A stretch of 64,000 nucleotides of DNA, taken from positions 9,858,001 through 9,922,000 of the forward strand of contig NC_134943.1 of assembly GCF_051020765.1 (NCBI RefSeq), read 5' to 3'. This stretch comes from Lasioglossum baleicum. Lineage: Eukaryota > Arthropoda > Insecta > Hymenoptera > Halictidae. A program made the position numbers and the translations under genes. Shown here piece after piece: positions 1 through 11,699 of this stretch. The stretch's first letter is position 1. Each line of letters opens with the position of its first letter. The notes under the pieces are model-generated. The model worked only from the letters and a program-made list of their open reading frames with translations, was not told the origin of the DNA and made no database searches.

Positions 1-36
1 TGTTGCTGTTTTTCTGTTCGGAGTTCTTGTTCATGT

Positions 37-908
37 CACAGTTTGGCACAAATTTAATCGACGATTGACGAATAAATTTCTACTTCAATCTTTAACCGCA
101 ATCAACAATTAATCTCCTAGTTTAGTCATTAATTGCGGTTAACGATTAGATACTTGTTAATCGTTAATTGCGGTTAACGATTAAATTTCTACTTTAGTCG
201 TTAATTGCGATTAACGATTACATTCCCTTCGATTGTGATCGTCAATCGGATAATTGATCAATGATTAACTGCTGAAATTTCGAAATGAAATACGGAATCA
301 AAACTATATGAATGCTGAAAAAAATGCAAACTGAGTTTAGGTGTATTGTCATTTGGTCTACAGGGTGTCCCAAAATTCTTTCAACAGCCGGAAATAGGAG
401 GTTCCTGAGATCATTTGAAGCAATATTTTCCTTTGCAAAAATGTTATCCGCGGCTTTGTTTAGCAGTTATTAACGAAAAACACGGACCAATCAGAGCGCG
501 ACCTAGACGCGACTTGGCACAGTAGTCATGGCACGCCAACTGTCTATTGGCCGACTGTGCCAACTCGCGTCTAGGTCGCGCTCTGATTGGTCCGTGTTTT
601 TCGTTAATAACTGCTAAACAAAGCCGCGGATAACATTTTTGCAAAGGAAAATATTGCTTCAAATGATCTCAGGAACCCCCCCATTTCCGGCTGATGAAGG
701 AATTTTGGGACACCCTGTATAATACAAACTCTGTTTACGTGCTTCTATGTTTTCTTTCTCGATGATTTCTTTTTTTAATCAACGATTGACGATTAACCTC
801 AACAATCGATTGGATCAATCGTCGATTTTTCAATGATCACCTTTTTTAATCGTACACATTAGTCGAACAATCTTGATTAAAATTTTAATCGATTGATGTC
901 CAACTCTG
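37..908 (+). mobile_element. hAT-type non-autonomous element, family B copy 1 (interrupted)
   Basis: Degenerate terminal inverted repeats (CACAGTTTGGCA at the left, TGTCCAACTCTG at the right) are flanked by a near-perfect 8-bp duplication, GTTCATGT (29-36) and TTTCATGT (909-916). Eight-base duplications and CAGAGTTGG-type ends are typical of hAT elements. The interior is cryptically simple DNA built on TTAATCGTTAATTGCGGTTA motifs. A colinear reverse-oriented relative lies at 35356-35883. This copy is interrupted by the palindromic MITE at 361-717 plus about 70 bp of extra sequence just left of it. No transposase is visible. Confidence 0.75.
361..717. mobile_element. Palindromic (foldback) MITE, TACAGGGTGTCCC ends
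   Basis: The two halves are almost perfect inverted repeats (arms about 361-523 and 554-717) around a loop of about 30 bp. Ends read CAGGGTGTCCC and GGGACACCCTG and are flanked by TA on both sides, which fits a TA-duplicating Tc1/mariner-like mobiliser. The high arm similarity suggests a recent insertion. It sits inside the family B hAT element. No transposase is encoded; frames here are mirror images of each other. Confidence 0.9.
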
Positions 909-916
909 TTTCATGT

Positions 917-2205
917 TAGCTACACGTTGTTTACGCGAATCTTTGCTCTGCATGACTTACGCGACTGTTTGTGGCCCGTGTCGGCGTGACAGGCATCGGC
1001 CAATTGAACGGATGAATAAGTATTGTGGTGGGGGATGAGCAATGAGGGGACCAGGTAAACAGCAGGTCGAGAACCGAGATTAGTGTTTGGTTTGCGGTGA
1101 CCGTGAGCGGCTCGCGGGACGACCGCGGGAGAGCTTCTGCGCGTTCAACAATTCTGGTAAGCTGTTTTCCTTCGTTCTTTTACCACTATGTTAAGTTTTT
1201 GTCGAATCCCTCATCTGTTACACGTCTGTGAGTAGAATGCCGTAATTCGAACAAATATATGTATAACAATTTCTATTTTATTTTCGCTACGAGGATTCTC
1301 GCAGTCCATTAATACATAAATTTTATCAAAATCAATTGTAACGTACAAGAGTTAAATAATATGATGAATTTCAATATGTCGAAAATAATAATATAAGTCT
1401 TTTCAGTTTAGTATTCGATAAATCCATTTTGAATCGCACGAAATCCCCAGTCCATTACTGCGCATTTAAATATTGCATTGGAAAGCGGAAAAGTTGTGCT
1501 TGGAACGAGGTAACGCGTGGTCGGTGCCGCGAAAATGGTCGCGTAAATCGTGCAGCGCGGTTTTGCCCACGGTGTTATTATTGTTAACTAATCCTGTAGC
1601 GCAAAGTGACAGGTCGATATTGCCGGCACGAGAGATGCCTACACGATAAAATTCGAGCCTCGTTATTGGAAAATCGTGGCGGCAAGCGCGGAGAGCTACT
1701 CTCTCGCACGCTATCGGGCCAACTTCTCTAAACCGATTTTCATGAAATTCCTGGCGCAACATACCGTGTAAGCATTTTTCGAGTACCGGCGTTATTAAAT
1801 GTCCGATATCGGGCCGCCTCCAATGACATAGCATCGCCACTGGCTGCGTTAAAAGACCACGTCAGGAATTTTACGGCAATGCGCCGCTACCCGACCGAAA
1901 AGATACACGACCTCGGGATCGATCCGTACCGAATTCGCATAATTTTCCCGGCGACCTTGCTCTTCGAATAAATTGCCAGCCTTTGACTACTGCACTGTGT
2001 GTACGTGTGTTCATAAACCGTCGGCAATCTGCGTTCACCAGAATTCTCCCGCAGACTTTACGCTTCCATGCTTCGTTTCTCTTCGAAGAAGCAGAGAACT
2101 GAATGCGTTTCGAAAACTTGTCAAAACATTTCTCTTGCGTTAAACACGAGCTTTATTTTACACGAAATTATTCGCTCTAACAAAATCGTGACGAAATTCA
2201 ACATT
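917..2205. other. Unique GC-rich stretch, no gene recognised
   Basis: No repeat structure or convincing coding region. A minus-strand frame of 124 codons (1466-1840) has no recognisable domain. A good splice-donor-like site (CTG/GTAAGC) falls at 1156/1157 after GC-rich sequence, which could be the end of an untranslated first exon, but single donor matches are expected by chance. Confidence 0.4.
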
Positions 2206-2211
2206 GATTAC

Positions 2212-2457
2212 CATAATATCATTCGACATCCATAAACATAAAAAATAATGCTTGAAAAATTGACTCGACAGATTTGTGAATTGAGCCGCACCACAACCTC
2301 ATTTTTCCTGTCACGATTTTATTAATCGACAAACCGAATGTTCCTCGTATATAAAAATAGAAGAACAGGACTTTTACAAAGTTGATTGCAGTAGATTTAT
2401 GAATCGAGACACACGTCAACCTCATTTTTCATCAACAAACTAAATATCATTCTCTGT
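2212..2457. repeat. Degenerate tandem duplication, about 123 bp x 2
   Basis: Two diverged units share blocks such as CAACCTCATTTTTC (at 2294 and 2417), AGATTTRTGAATYGAG and a closing ATCGACAAAC/ATCAACAAAC. The spacing is about 123 bp. Confidence 0.5.
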
Positions 2458-3129
2458 ATTTCAGAAAGCCAATAATAAAAATAGACCGAACAGACATTCT
2501 GCAGCAAATAATTGATTTAATCATAGGAAACACCGTCTACATATCCCACCGGATGTACATCACCAACGACAAGTAAACTACATTTGTGCAAGCGTGGGCG
2601 TGCACGCGGAACGCAAAGCAGCCGAAATGGATAACATATCTGCCGAGCAAATAAATCAGTCGGAATCAATAATATCGTTGGACTCGCACCGGTGGAACCA
2701 GAGCACCGCGACCAAGAAAATTCCGTGGAAAAACTGGCGCCACGGTATCGCCGGGATTATCTTGTTCGAATCGATGCCCGAAAATCGGCGCACGATCGCT
2801 TTGCGAATCCCTCCGCTCGGCCATTACGGATCCCTGTGTTTCCGATCCGGAGCGGACCTGCGTCTCGTTATCGTTGGTGCATTCGGTGCATCGGGGTTTA
2901 CAGCGCGTTCCCGCGTCGGTGACATCGATTATCGCGGCCCTGGAACGGCTAGTAACGCGCCTTTATCCCGGTAACAACAACTACGCTCACCGAAATTGTG
3001 GTCGACGTGTTTTTACGCCATGGAATAACGTCTGGTTCTTCGGGGATTATTGTTCTCTCCGAAGAACTAACCCAGGATGTCATATTTTCGTGATTCTTGA
3101 CTTGCTTGGTTGGCTCAGAACATATTGAT
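2458..3129. other. Unique stretch, no gene recognised
   Basis: Mixed-composition DNA with several short overlapping plus-strand frames (longest 126 codons, 2594-2974) that lack any recognisable motif and overlap each other in different frames. I read these as chance. Confidence 0.4.
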
Positions 3130-3659
3130 GAGAGTTGTGCTAATTCAATTACATTGTAATTCAATTGCGCAATTGAATTACATTGTATTTCAATTATATA
3201 GTAATTCAACTACGTCGCAACTGAATTACATAATTCAATTAATTCAATTACTAAGTATTTTAATCAGATGCGTAATTGAAATACAATATAATTAGAATAC
3301 AGCTCTCCAAATTATAGCCGAGAATTTTGAAGAAGTTCCAAAATCAAGCAACCTTAGTGACAAGATGTTCGAACAAAGAGTATTCATAAACATGGACTTT
3401 TCAACCTCTTCTTTCCTATTACTTTATTATTCTTTAATTTTTAATTTTAATTTAATTACATCGTGATTCGCGATTAATGTAATTTAATTACAATGTATTT
3501 TATAATTGTAGTCCATTGCAATTACAAAAATTACATTGTACTTGAATTGAATGAAGATCTGAATTATAAATTACAATATGACTGAATTACAATGTAATTC
3601 AATTACCTTGTAATTATAATTCCTTGGGTAATTCACAATTGTAATTCTGCACAACTCTG
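3130..3659 (+). mobile_element. hAT-type MITE, family A copy 1
   Basis: Begins GAGAGTTGTGCTAATTCAAT and ends in TTCTGCACAACTCTG, the same termini as the copies at 19611, 33483 and 41438. The interior is very AT-rich, made of ATTCAATTACATTGTAATT-like palindromic words. No clear target-site duplication remains, so this copy is older or its left end is damaged. No transposase is present. Confidence 0.8.
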
Positions 3660-3711
3660 GACGAGCTACAACTAAAAATTGCTGTATCATTCAAAATATT
3701 CTGTACATTAT

Positions 3712-3815
3712 TAATCAATTACTAATCATTTTAAATATTGTATGAGCTATTACACACATCCATCCATAAAAGAACAGAATTATTCCTGGTCGGAAGAAAT
3801 GTTTAATTTTCAAGA
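3712..3815 (+). repeat. Dispersed segment, paralogue of the host DNA at 60.96/62.3 kb
   Basis: The sequence ATCAATTACTA...ATATTGTATGAG...GTATTA-type text followed by GAATTATTC and GGAAGAAATGTTTAATTTTC closely matches the two flanks of the palindromic element at 61029-62313. It therefore looks like a related locus without that insertion. The nature of the segment is unknown; a 92-codon frame across it (3742-4020) is probably chance. Confidence 0.55.
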
Positions 3816-4436
3816 AGAAGAAAGTAGAAGAAGAAATGTTTTATCAAATTATATACTTTTAGGTTCTGACATTTCCGAGGTTGACAGCAGAGCTGTGAGC
3901 ATCAATAAGAAGCTGAAGATGCAGAATCCACCTAAACAAAATGGAATAACGAGAGGAAGAGAAGCTTGGGGAAGGTGCGGCTCTCGTTATAATCGGCACC
4001 GAGGAAAACTGCTTGTTTAATACGCGAGAAAGCGTATTTTCCATTGAGCGGTTCTTTCGCTCGACCCCGATAGAAGTGACGGGGGAACCTGGGCAAAGCT
4101 CTTTCGGGTAAAGTTGCGCCGTACGTTCGGAGAACGCGAGCCTGATTATTTAATTCGAACGGAACGCAGCAAAAGTAGCCGGGGCGAAAAATTTGTTCCG
4201 CAACCCCCGACCTTTCGGCCATTCCTGCATTATTAATGCCATCGAATCGGCTCCACGGGCCCGGAGATACTTGTCAGCCGTTCCCTGAATGTTTCAACGT
4301 TTCGCTGAGAAACTTTTCTTCGCCGGGAACAATGCCGCGCCTCTATTACCAGCCTGTATTATGAATCGGGCTCTCGGCCCTTCGCAACTTTTCCATTCGT
4401 GTCTGCGTCGTTACGTATCCTTTCTCTTTCTCTCGC

Positions 4437-4529
<93 letters not shown>

Positions 4530-7199
4530 AGACTATCAGCTCGAGAAAACTTCCGCTCTGTTTCAGTGATATTTTTCCAATCTCCGATAACGCGATCCCG
4601 AGAAAGTTTCGCCGGCGAAAAATCGAAACGAACCTCGTTGTAAGACAGCTTGTTTATTTGTTTGTCAACGGATGGCAGCTCGCGCAAAACACACAAGATA
4701 TACTAGGACAATATAGAGACTGTTGACTTTCCCGTTTACGATCCCTGAAGATAGCAATGAAAGTCTTTTTACTTCGACGTGTGGATTTATAAACATTTTC
4801 CATTCGGTCTGTATTTTGTTCTCCGCGGGACGAGCTTCGAACTTGTGAATGCTCGCCGAGCTGATCGAGAGCGCGATAATCATCCGAATTATGAAGCCCG
4901 CGAGAATAAACGATCGAGTTTAGGGGAATCTCGAGAACACTCGATTATGCGTCGATCCGGAGTCATCGTCGAGTCGAGGGCGAGGATCACCGGAATGCAA
5001 ATGCCCGACAATTCTCTCCCCTTCGTTTCGAATTCAACAGACTGTCGCGAAGCGTGTCCACGGAACTTCAAATTAACTTCTAACCTGTGCCCCTCCGTCC
5101 CGCCCGTTGATCGGATCGTCGGGAGAAACGCCAGAGAAATTGAAAAAGAAAGTTTCGGCGAGCCTTCACCCCTCCTGCTGCTCTTCACAATTTTTCAATT
5201 AATTCAACGCTGGAAACTTTGAACACTCAACCAGCATTATTTCGTGTTATTCCAAGACACGTGAAATACAAAGTTGCTTTCCTTTGTAATGTTCTTGAAT
5301 CTTTCAAAAAATAGTACGGGACTAAATTCGCACATTCCCACCTGCAACATCGTGCACAAAAGATGAGCAATGTGGTGCGATAGTACGGTCTTCGAGCCTC
5401 AAAACGAGTTCAGGCTCATCGTTCTGCTATTTTTTGTAACGAACTTATCGCAGTTGAAACATCGACAATTTTTCAAAAAGTTCAATACCTTTCGGCTGCG
5501 CTGTAGATCAATTTGGAAATGATTTTAACGGAGACTGGGGGCTTGTCCAGGGTTAACAGGGCGTGGCCAGGTGTTTGACAGATTAATTAATATCGTTAAG
5601 GGATGATTTTTGCGCATTCGACGCGGCCGGAAAACCGCGACGAGCTCGATCCAGTGAGCATTAACGCCGACCGCGCTGGATGCTCGTTAAAATCTCGTTA
5701 AGTGTTCAAGCCCGTTCCGTCTTATGCTAATGTCTGTCCGCGAGTTGCCCACCCCACGGCGGAAAGAAACAATGGCCGTCGGGGTGCTTAAAACTCCGCG
5801 TTTTATTCCGATGACGCCGCGGAATGGAGTCGCGAGAACCCGAGAAAAATGCCCGGCGAAAGAGAGAAAACGGCCCAGCAAATGGCCAAAGCCGCGAGCC
5901 ACTTCCGGCGAAACGAGCGGCCGCGGATTCCATTCCGCCACGATTAATTTATGCGACCATTTTATTTCGTATCGGCCGACCAATTAGGAGCAGAGACGCG
6001 ACCGATTTACCAATGAGCTTCCAAGCGCCACGAGCTCGGAATATACTCGCGACATTTCCAGCACGACAATTCCTGCCTGATGTGCGTTATTTTATGGATT
6101 ACAGCCCTTCCTCGTAATAGATTTCACGTTTTATACGTTTTCTCGAACGGTCTGAATATCGAATAGAGTGACGCAACGAGTTAATCGTCTTTCAAAGTTC
6201 ATTTTTTTCAAGAAAATCTGCAGAACATAGTTTCTAGATTCTGAATATGAGAGGCCACATAAAGAAGTTATTCAAACCAATGGCTGTAACCTCTCAAAAA
6301 AGTTCGAGTCGTGTGATCCGATATTTAAAAGAGTGATCGTCCTTTTACGTAGATGTTGGTAGAAAATATGGAATCTCAGGACGTCGAGCAATCATTTACA
6401 AGTAGATCGAGCTGGAAATTTTTCTTTGGCGTGTACTGTGGGCGAACGCAGCTGTTGAGAGTCGAAGGAACGGTAAGACGACGATCGAGATTACTTTCGA
6501 TCGGTGCAGGCGTTGTCAGCGATTGTTCCTCGCGAGGCGCGAAGCAATTTGCGGGGGCGAGGCCTGTGAATAGGTCCGGCTCGAGTCCTCTTCTCCCCCA
6601 CGCGGATCTTTTCTTCGTCTTTCTCTCTCCCGTCGTCCCTCCATCCCTCTTTCACTATCACTGTTCCCGCAGGATCGTTCGAGGGCCTTTTAATTCCGGG
6701 ACCGGGGGAAATTCTATTCCGTGAGGACGCGCCCAGGCCAATTCAGACTTAATAAAGCGTCATGCACACCGTCAGGCATTTTTCCACAGCGAACACGGAC
6801 GAATTGAATGCGGCGAATGCTCATTTAACGCCACCAGGCAGCGGCGTCTACTCTCCGTTTCTATCCTCCTGCTCGAAGGACCAAAGGATCCTGGAGCCTG
6901 GATGCGGCAGCATCCTGGAATCCTTAATATAGTTCCTGGCAAAGGGGTGGGAATGGCACGCGAGAGGGATGACGTCTCGCCACTGGAGAAAATTACGTGC
7001 CGAGCGCGATCTACAAGCGCCACGATCGTGATCCAAGGGAAATAGGCATCGGAACCCGCTGATGAGCGGGGATATACGATCCTTGCGACGGCAAGAGAGA
7101 TCATTCCGATGCAATAAGGGCTGTCCCGACGCGCAGACCAACCTCCATTGATCCATGATTGAATTCTTGCGGCGAGGTGCCGCGTCGATCTCATCTTTC
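3816..7199. other. Long unique GC-rich region, no gene recognised
   Basis: About 3.4 kb with GC-rich patches (4.03-4.4, 4.9-5.2, 5.6-6.1, 6.5-7.2 kb). Many frames are open on both strands at once, a sign of low stop-codon density rather than coding. Apart from the (TC)n tract I see no repeats. Such patches in insect introns and intergenic DNA may hold conserved regulatory sequence, but nothing here proves it. Confidence 0.4.
4433..4526. repeat. (TC)n microsatellite with (CTCG) start
   Basis: Uninterrupted CT dinucleotides run for about 78 bp from 4449, preceded by several TCGC units. Confidence 0.97.
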
Positions 7200-7204
7200 G
7201 CAAT

Positions 7205-7350
7205 TTTCTGCGGCTTCTCGCTTTTCGATTTTCGATCAACAATATTTTCCCATGGTTGAATGTAAGTTGAACAGCATTCTTGAATTTTTATGGAATGATT
7301 CCTCGACTCGTTGTTCTTCAGAAAAATTTTGAACGACGGTCCTTCGTGTA
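7205..7350. repeat. Solitary diverged monomer of the 113-bp repeat
   Basis: The order of blocks (TTCGATTTTCGAT, ATATTTTCCC, GGTTGA, TTGAACAGCATTC, TTTTTATGGAATGATTC, GTTCTTCAGAAAAATTTT) parallels one unit of the array at 11235-11695, about 4 kb away, with heavy divergence. Confidence 0.55.
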
Positions 7351-7451
7351 GCAATATTTCTAACTGTCTAACTCGTCGACTTTTCATAAAAATGATTTTC
7401 CTCTGTTTAAACAAAGGTACAATAACATTCTGGTATTTTTTTTCTTTTTTT

Positions 7452-8434
7452 TGGTAAGAAGCATAATTGATTCCGCACACTTTAAATCAGAACAACTTTT
7501 TTACGAATAGACTAAACGATTTCTCAATTTCTCTGCAAGGCTAGAAGAATTAGTTTAGTAAATGATGTGTGAAAAATATGTTGATAAAATGCGTTTGGAC
7601 GGAATTGTGAAAAACAATAGTAAAAATTGATTTTTACAACTTTCTTAGCTGGGGGCCAATAACGAAAATTCAAAAGATGTGTCTGGTCAACTGGTATAAA
7701 TTATATACGTTCTGAAAATTTCATTGAAATTAGTTAATTGGTTTGCGAGTAATAACCGATCGAAAGTAGGTAAAAATTGCGATCCTCTAAGATATTCTGC
7801 CTTTCACCACTTTTAATCGTTTATAACTCGTGAACCAATTAACCAATTTCAATGAAATTTTCAGAGCGTATAGAATTTATACCTGTTATTAAAGTTATCG
7901 ATCGTAATGATGTTTAAAAACAGACAAGAATTATAATCTCGGCGCAACGGTTCGATCAATTAAACAACTAAAGCAATTTTACAAATTAATTTTACACTTT
8001 CTACGTTTCGATCCTAATTTGGATCATCCTCAAGAAAAGCGGAAAAACTGCGTCTGGAAATATACCAATTGAAATAAAAACAGTTTTGATGTTGGAAAAA
8101 ACATTGAAAGATTGACTCACTTGCTTTATGGAAATTTTAACATTGATATTTAATTTGATATTTAATTTAATTAATTAAATTAATAATAATTTATACCAGT
8201 TGACAAAACACATTTTTTAAACTTTCGCTATTGGGCCAGCTAAAAAAGTTGTAAAAATCAATTTTTAGTATTGTTTTTCATAATTCCGACCAAATGCATT
8301 TTTTCAACTTATTCATTAGACGTCATTTACTAAACTAATTCTTCTAGCCTTCCAGAGAAATTGAAGTCGTCTGGTCCATTCATATAAAAGTTATTCTGAT
8401 TTAAAGTGTGTGGAATCAGTTATGCTTCTTACTG
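7452..8434. mobile_element. Large palindromic element, about 983 bp
   Basis: Arms of about 250 bp (7452-7705 and 8180-8434) match in inverse orientation. Shared words include GTAAGAAGCATAA, CACACTTTAAATCAGAA, GGCTAGAAGAATTAGTTTAG and AAAATTGATTTTTACAACTT. A second inverted pair (about 7718-7760 and 7825-7870, around TTTCATTGAAATT and CCAATT) lies inside. The right end reads CTTACTG followed by TA. No transposase is seen. It looks like an old foldback-type transposon. Confidence 0.75.
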
Positions 8435-8436
8435 TA

Positions 8437-9627
8437 TGTGTTAAGATGTTTAAGGATCGTTGGAAGACCGATCGTTGGTAATTTAGAGCAGGGTGCGAGA
8501 AGAATCCCGGTCGATTCTGTTGAGGTATAGCGCAGATTGCGACAGGCTCGCGACCGTGTCGCCACTTGAGAACCGCCACGTGCCGCGTCCCCTCGGAAAT
8601 GGAAATCCATTCATCAACATGGTAATTCTTTCCGCCCGCCGCGCATAATAGACTATCGTTTGCCCAACGGTCCTCCCTGGCACCCTCGCTTCCAGAACAC
8701 TTCCGTCTTCCTCGAGACCCTTTTTAACTCGCCGCTAGACTCTAATTAGTGCGACTAATTCCGTGGATAAGACCGGCGAGAATTAAAACGCCGAGGATTG
8801 CGCAATTGGAGGTGCTTGGCTCCATTTAGAACTTCCGCTATCCGTTTCTCTTGAATGGATTATTGAGCACAGTCCTTCTACACGTGGACAGTTTCCTTTT
8901 CTCATTGAATGACCTCGTTGAACGACTGTTGCCGAATTTGTAGCGAGATGAATAATTTACAATTTTCTCCTTTGTGTGTGGACTGTGTGTAGATCCTCGA
9001 GCAATGATTACGATCAACAGAAACAACTTCACCGAATCCTACAAAATTAATATCATATAGTTTCGAGACTGTGTGATTTGATTCACGACTCGGTGATTTT
9101 ACTTCGGTGAACCATCGATCTTATTTTCGTTTTCCCGCGGCTAATACTCGCGGCGAAACTTTCCGAATGCATTCCGCGACTACAATGCAGAAACGTAGAA
9201 CCGTACGATTTCCGGGGGGCTGACTACGCGTTGCCGTAGTGGCGGTGTGTGCTCTGTCGAAATCGGCGCGCGGCTTCGAGACAATGGTCCCATTAATCAT
9301 GTCATTAGATCGGGATCCCAGCTGGAAATTCGGATTATGCATGCCGGGGGGGCCTTCGGTCCTGCTCCCTGACCCGTGAACAAGGAAACGAACTTCCGGC
9401 CCCCGGCTACACACTCGAACGACCTATTGATTCAGATTAGGGTGGCCGAACCTTTTAATTTTTTTGTATTCGTCCTAATTTCTCAAGATTCGTTCCGGTG
9501 CTTCGTTCGATCGAGATTTCTCAGACGGTGCACAAGTTAAACAAATATTTGTAATTTCTAGTTATGCAACATCAAAATTTTCTTCCTGAATTCCAACAAA
9601 CTGGAGTGAAATAGAAAATTTACTTTC
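8437..9627. other. Unique stretch, no gene recognised
   Basis: GC-moderate DNA from 8.44 to 9.45 kb, then AT-rich. Short minus-strand frames only; no domain or repeat recognised. Confidence 0.4.
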
Positions 9628-9631
9628 TTAA

Positions 9632-10515
9632 CTCCTTGCCCCACGATTTATTTCACGGTTTCAGTGATTAGAACTTTATTGGTACAATAGGTTCCAAATC
9701 TTACAAGTATTTTCATAGCTATTACGAAATTCACAATCACAAATTTCCAGGACTATTTGTATGGGGTTAGGAATCTGTATGGGGCTAGAAAAAGATTATT
9801 TTGTACTTTTTAGTCCGTCTTAAAAACGTGGTATATTAAATTTTTTTTATCAAAATAATTATTCTCTGCTATTTAGTCTTGTGTGCGTGAAATTTTTCAA
9901 TCGATTTTAAACAGTTTGATGAGGTCATAACAGAGACATGTGGTAAATTTCAGGTTTATTTCAGTTTCTCTTCACCTGATCGTATCTGAAATTAACGAAA
10001 GAAATTTTCTACTTTTTAATCTCTTTTACATGGAACGCAAGATATAGTAATACTGGTATGAAATAGTAAAATATAGAAACGCAAGATGTGGAAATACGCG
10101 AGATAGAATGTGGGGATGACTCCGAGGGACGACGTCTCTTGATGGAGTCCGAAATTGTCCGAAATGGAACTGAATGAACGGAACACCACAACCACACTGA
10201 GCTCCTTCGATTCGAAGTGGGCCAGTAGAGTGGGGATGAGTCGGAGTGGAAACGCGTACTGGAGTAGGGAGCGCTGGCGGACGGAGTGGGGATCGCTGAA
10301 CGCGATCACGTACTACAATATGTTATAAAGTTTCAAGTCTCTAGCTCATCGGGAAGTTAGTTTAAAATCATTGCAAAATTTGTACCGAACAGACAGACAA
10401 AACGTGGTAAAATAGACTTTCATCTTGGTTTAAAGGAAATTAGTAACATACATATTTATTAGACTCTGTTCAAAATCTTCATCACGAGTCTGACACGATA
10501 TTGTAAGGCAAGGGG
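9632..10515. mobile_element. piggyBac-like non-autonomous element, copy 1
   Basis: The element is flanked on both sides by TTAA (9628-9631 and 10516-10519), the hallmark piggyBac target. Ends are CTCCTTGCCCCACGAT and the inverse of ATATTGTAAGGCAAGGGG, giving a terminal inverted repeat of about 16 bp starting CYCCTTGCC. It has no transposase frame. A segment shared with 43.7-44.4 kb sits inside it (10133-10372). Its right 130 bp resembles the right end of the copy at 14004-14717. Confidence 0.75.
10133..10372 (+). repeat. Dispersed repeat R1, uninterrupted copy
   Basis: Matches 43707-44390 in the same orientation, from GTCTCTTGATGGAGTCCGAA through ATCGCTGAACGCGAT to AGTCTCTAGCTCATCGGG. The copy here preserves an empty CACACTGAGCTCC site where the other copy holds a hAT element. 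It lacks about 95 bp found in the other copy near its right side. The class of the repeat is unknown. Confidence 0.8.
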
Positions 10516-10519
10516 TTAA

Positions 10520-11234
10520 TATGTTCAATAGATTGAAAATAATGTTACAGTATATGCTTAAATTCTTCTATGGTTCTCTCGGATTTATATCCGACACTAT
10601 TCCTTTTAAATTTAAAGTTGCAACAATGCACAAATCATTGCAAAAACCATGCACTTTAGAGTCACGCATCTATGACCACAAATAGCGAGAGACACGAGCA
10701 AATAATCGTCAGCAGTGCAAAATCAGATCCCATCATACATAATCGCAAATGAATGCGGCAACTTCTCAGAACGGACTGTGCAATCGTGTCTGTGCAGTGA
10801 CGCATCGTTCCACTGTCGCGTTCACCAGCGTTTCATGGGTGTCCACGACATTAGGGGAAACAAGAGCTCGCAATTTCCGGACAAAAGAACGGCTCGTAAA
10901 CGCGGCCGATCTTCTCATAAAATGATCGCCAGGTTGAAAGCGTGTCATTATGCCGCCCGTTAATGTAATTGTCCTGAGCGATCGATGCGCGTCCCCATTG
11001 TTCGTTTCGCAGAGGATTAGTCCGTTTTCCAGTACTGGCGAAACCGGGAACACGGGAATCGCGGAGTTGCTCGCCAGTGTCTAGATAAGGCGAAACGTTA
11101 ATTAGGATGGCCCCGGATCGACGTGGCTGAAAATGGCATGGCAGTGTGCAGCGAATAAAGAAAGTCAGTGTTTCTTACCCTGAAGTCAATCTGTAAAAAT
11201 TAGTAACGTGTCAAAGCAATTTTGAACAACAAAG
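10520..11234. other. Unique stretch, no gene recognised
   Basis: AT-rich to about 10.7 kb, then a GC-balanced block (10.72-11.15 kb) with frames open on both strands. No recognised product. Confidence 0.4.
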
Positions 11235-11695
11235 ATAAATGTGCAAAATTTTCTTGAGCATTTCACTCTTCGATTCTTGATGAAAAATATTTTTCTCTGG
11301 TTGAGTAAAGGTTGTTCGACAATCCTGGACTTTTTGGAATGATCCTTTCATTTTTGGTCGTTCAGAAAAATTTTCGAATACGTTCCTTATGATTAAAAGT
11401 ATTTTTCTCTGGTCGAGTAAAAGGTTGTTCGGCATTCCTGGATCTTTTTGGAATGTTTCTATCATTTTTGTCGTTCAGAAAAATTTTCAAATACGTTTCT
11501 ATTGATTGAAAGTATTTTTCTCTGGTTGAGTAGAAGGTTGTTCGACAATCCTGGACTTTTTGGAATGATTCTTTCAGTTTTGGTCGTTCAGAAAAATTTT
11601 CAAATACGTTCCTTTTGATCACAAAAATTTTTCTCTGGTTGAGTAGAAGGTTGTTCGACATTCCTGGACTTTTTGGAATGATCCTTTCATGTTTA
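11235..11695. repeat. 113-bp tandem array, about 4 units
   Basis: TTTTCTCTGG recurs at 11291, 11403, 11517 and 11629 (steps 112, 114, 112). Each unit also carries TTGTTCGRCAWTCCTGGA, TTTTTGGAATG and GTCGTTCAGAAAAATTTT. Minus-strand frames across the array are repeat-driven. Confidence 0.92.
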
Positions 11696-11699
11696 TACG

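Noticed and set aside
1040..1160. Possible promoter and first exon ending at CTG/GTAAGC
   Set aside because: Only one splice-like site supports it, and matches of this quality are expected many times by chance in 64 kb.
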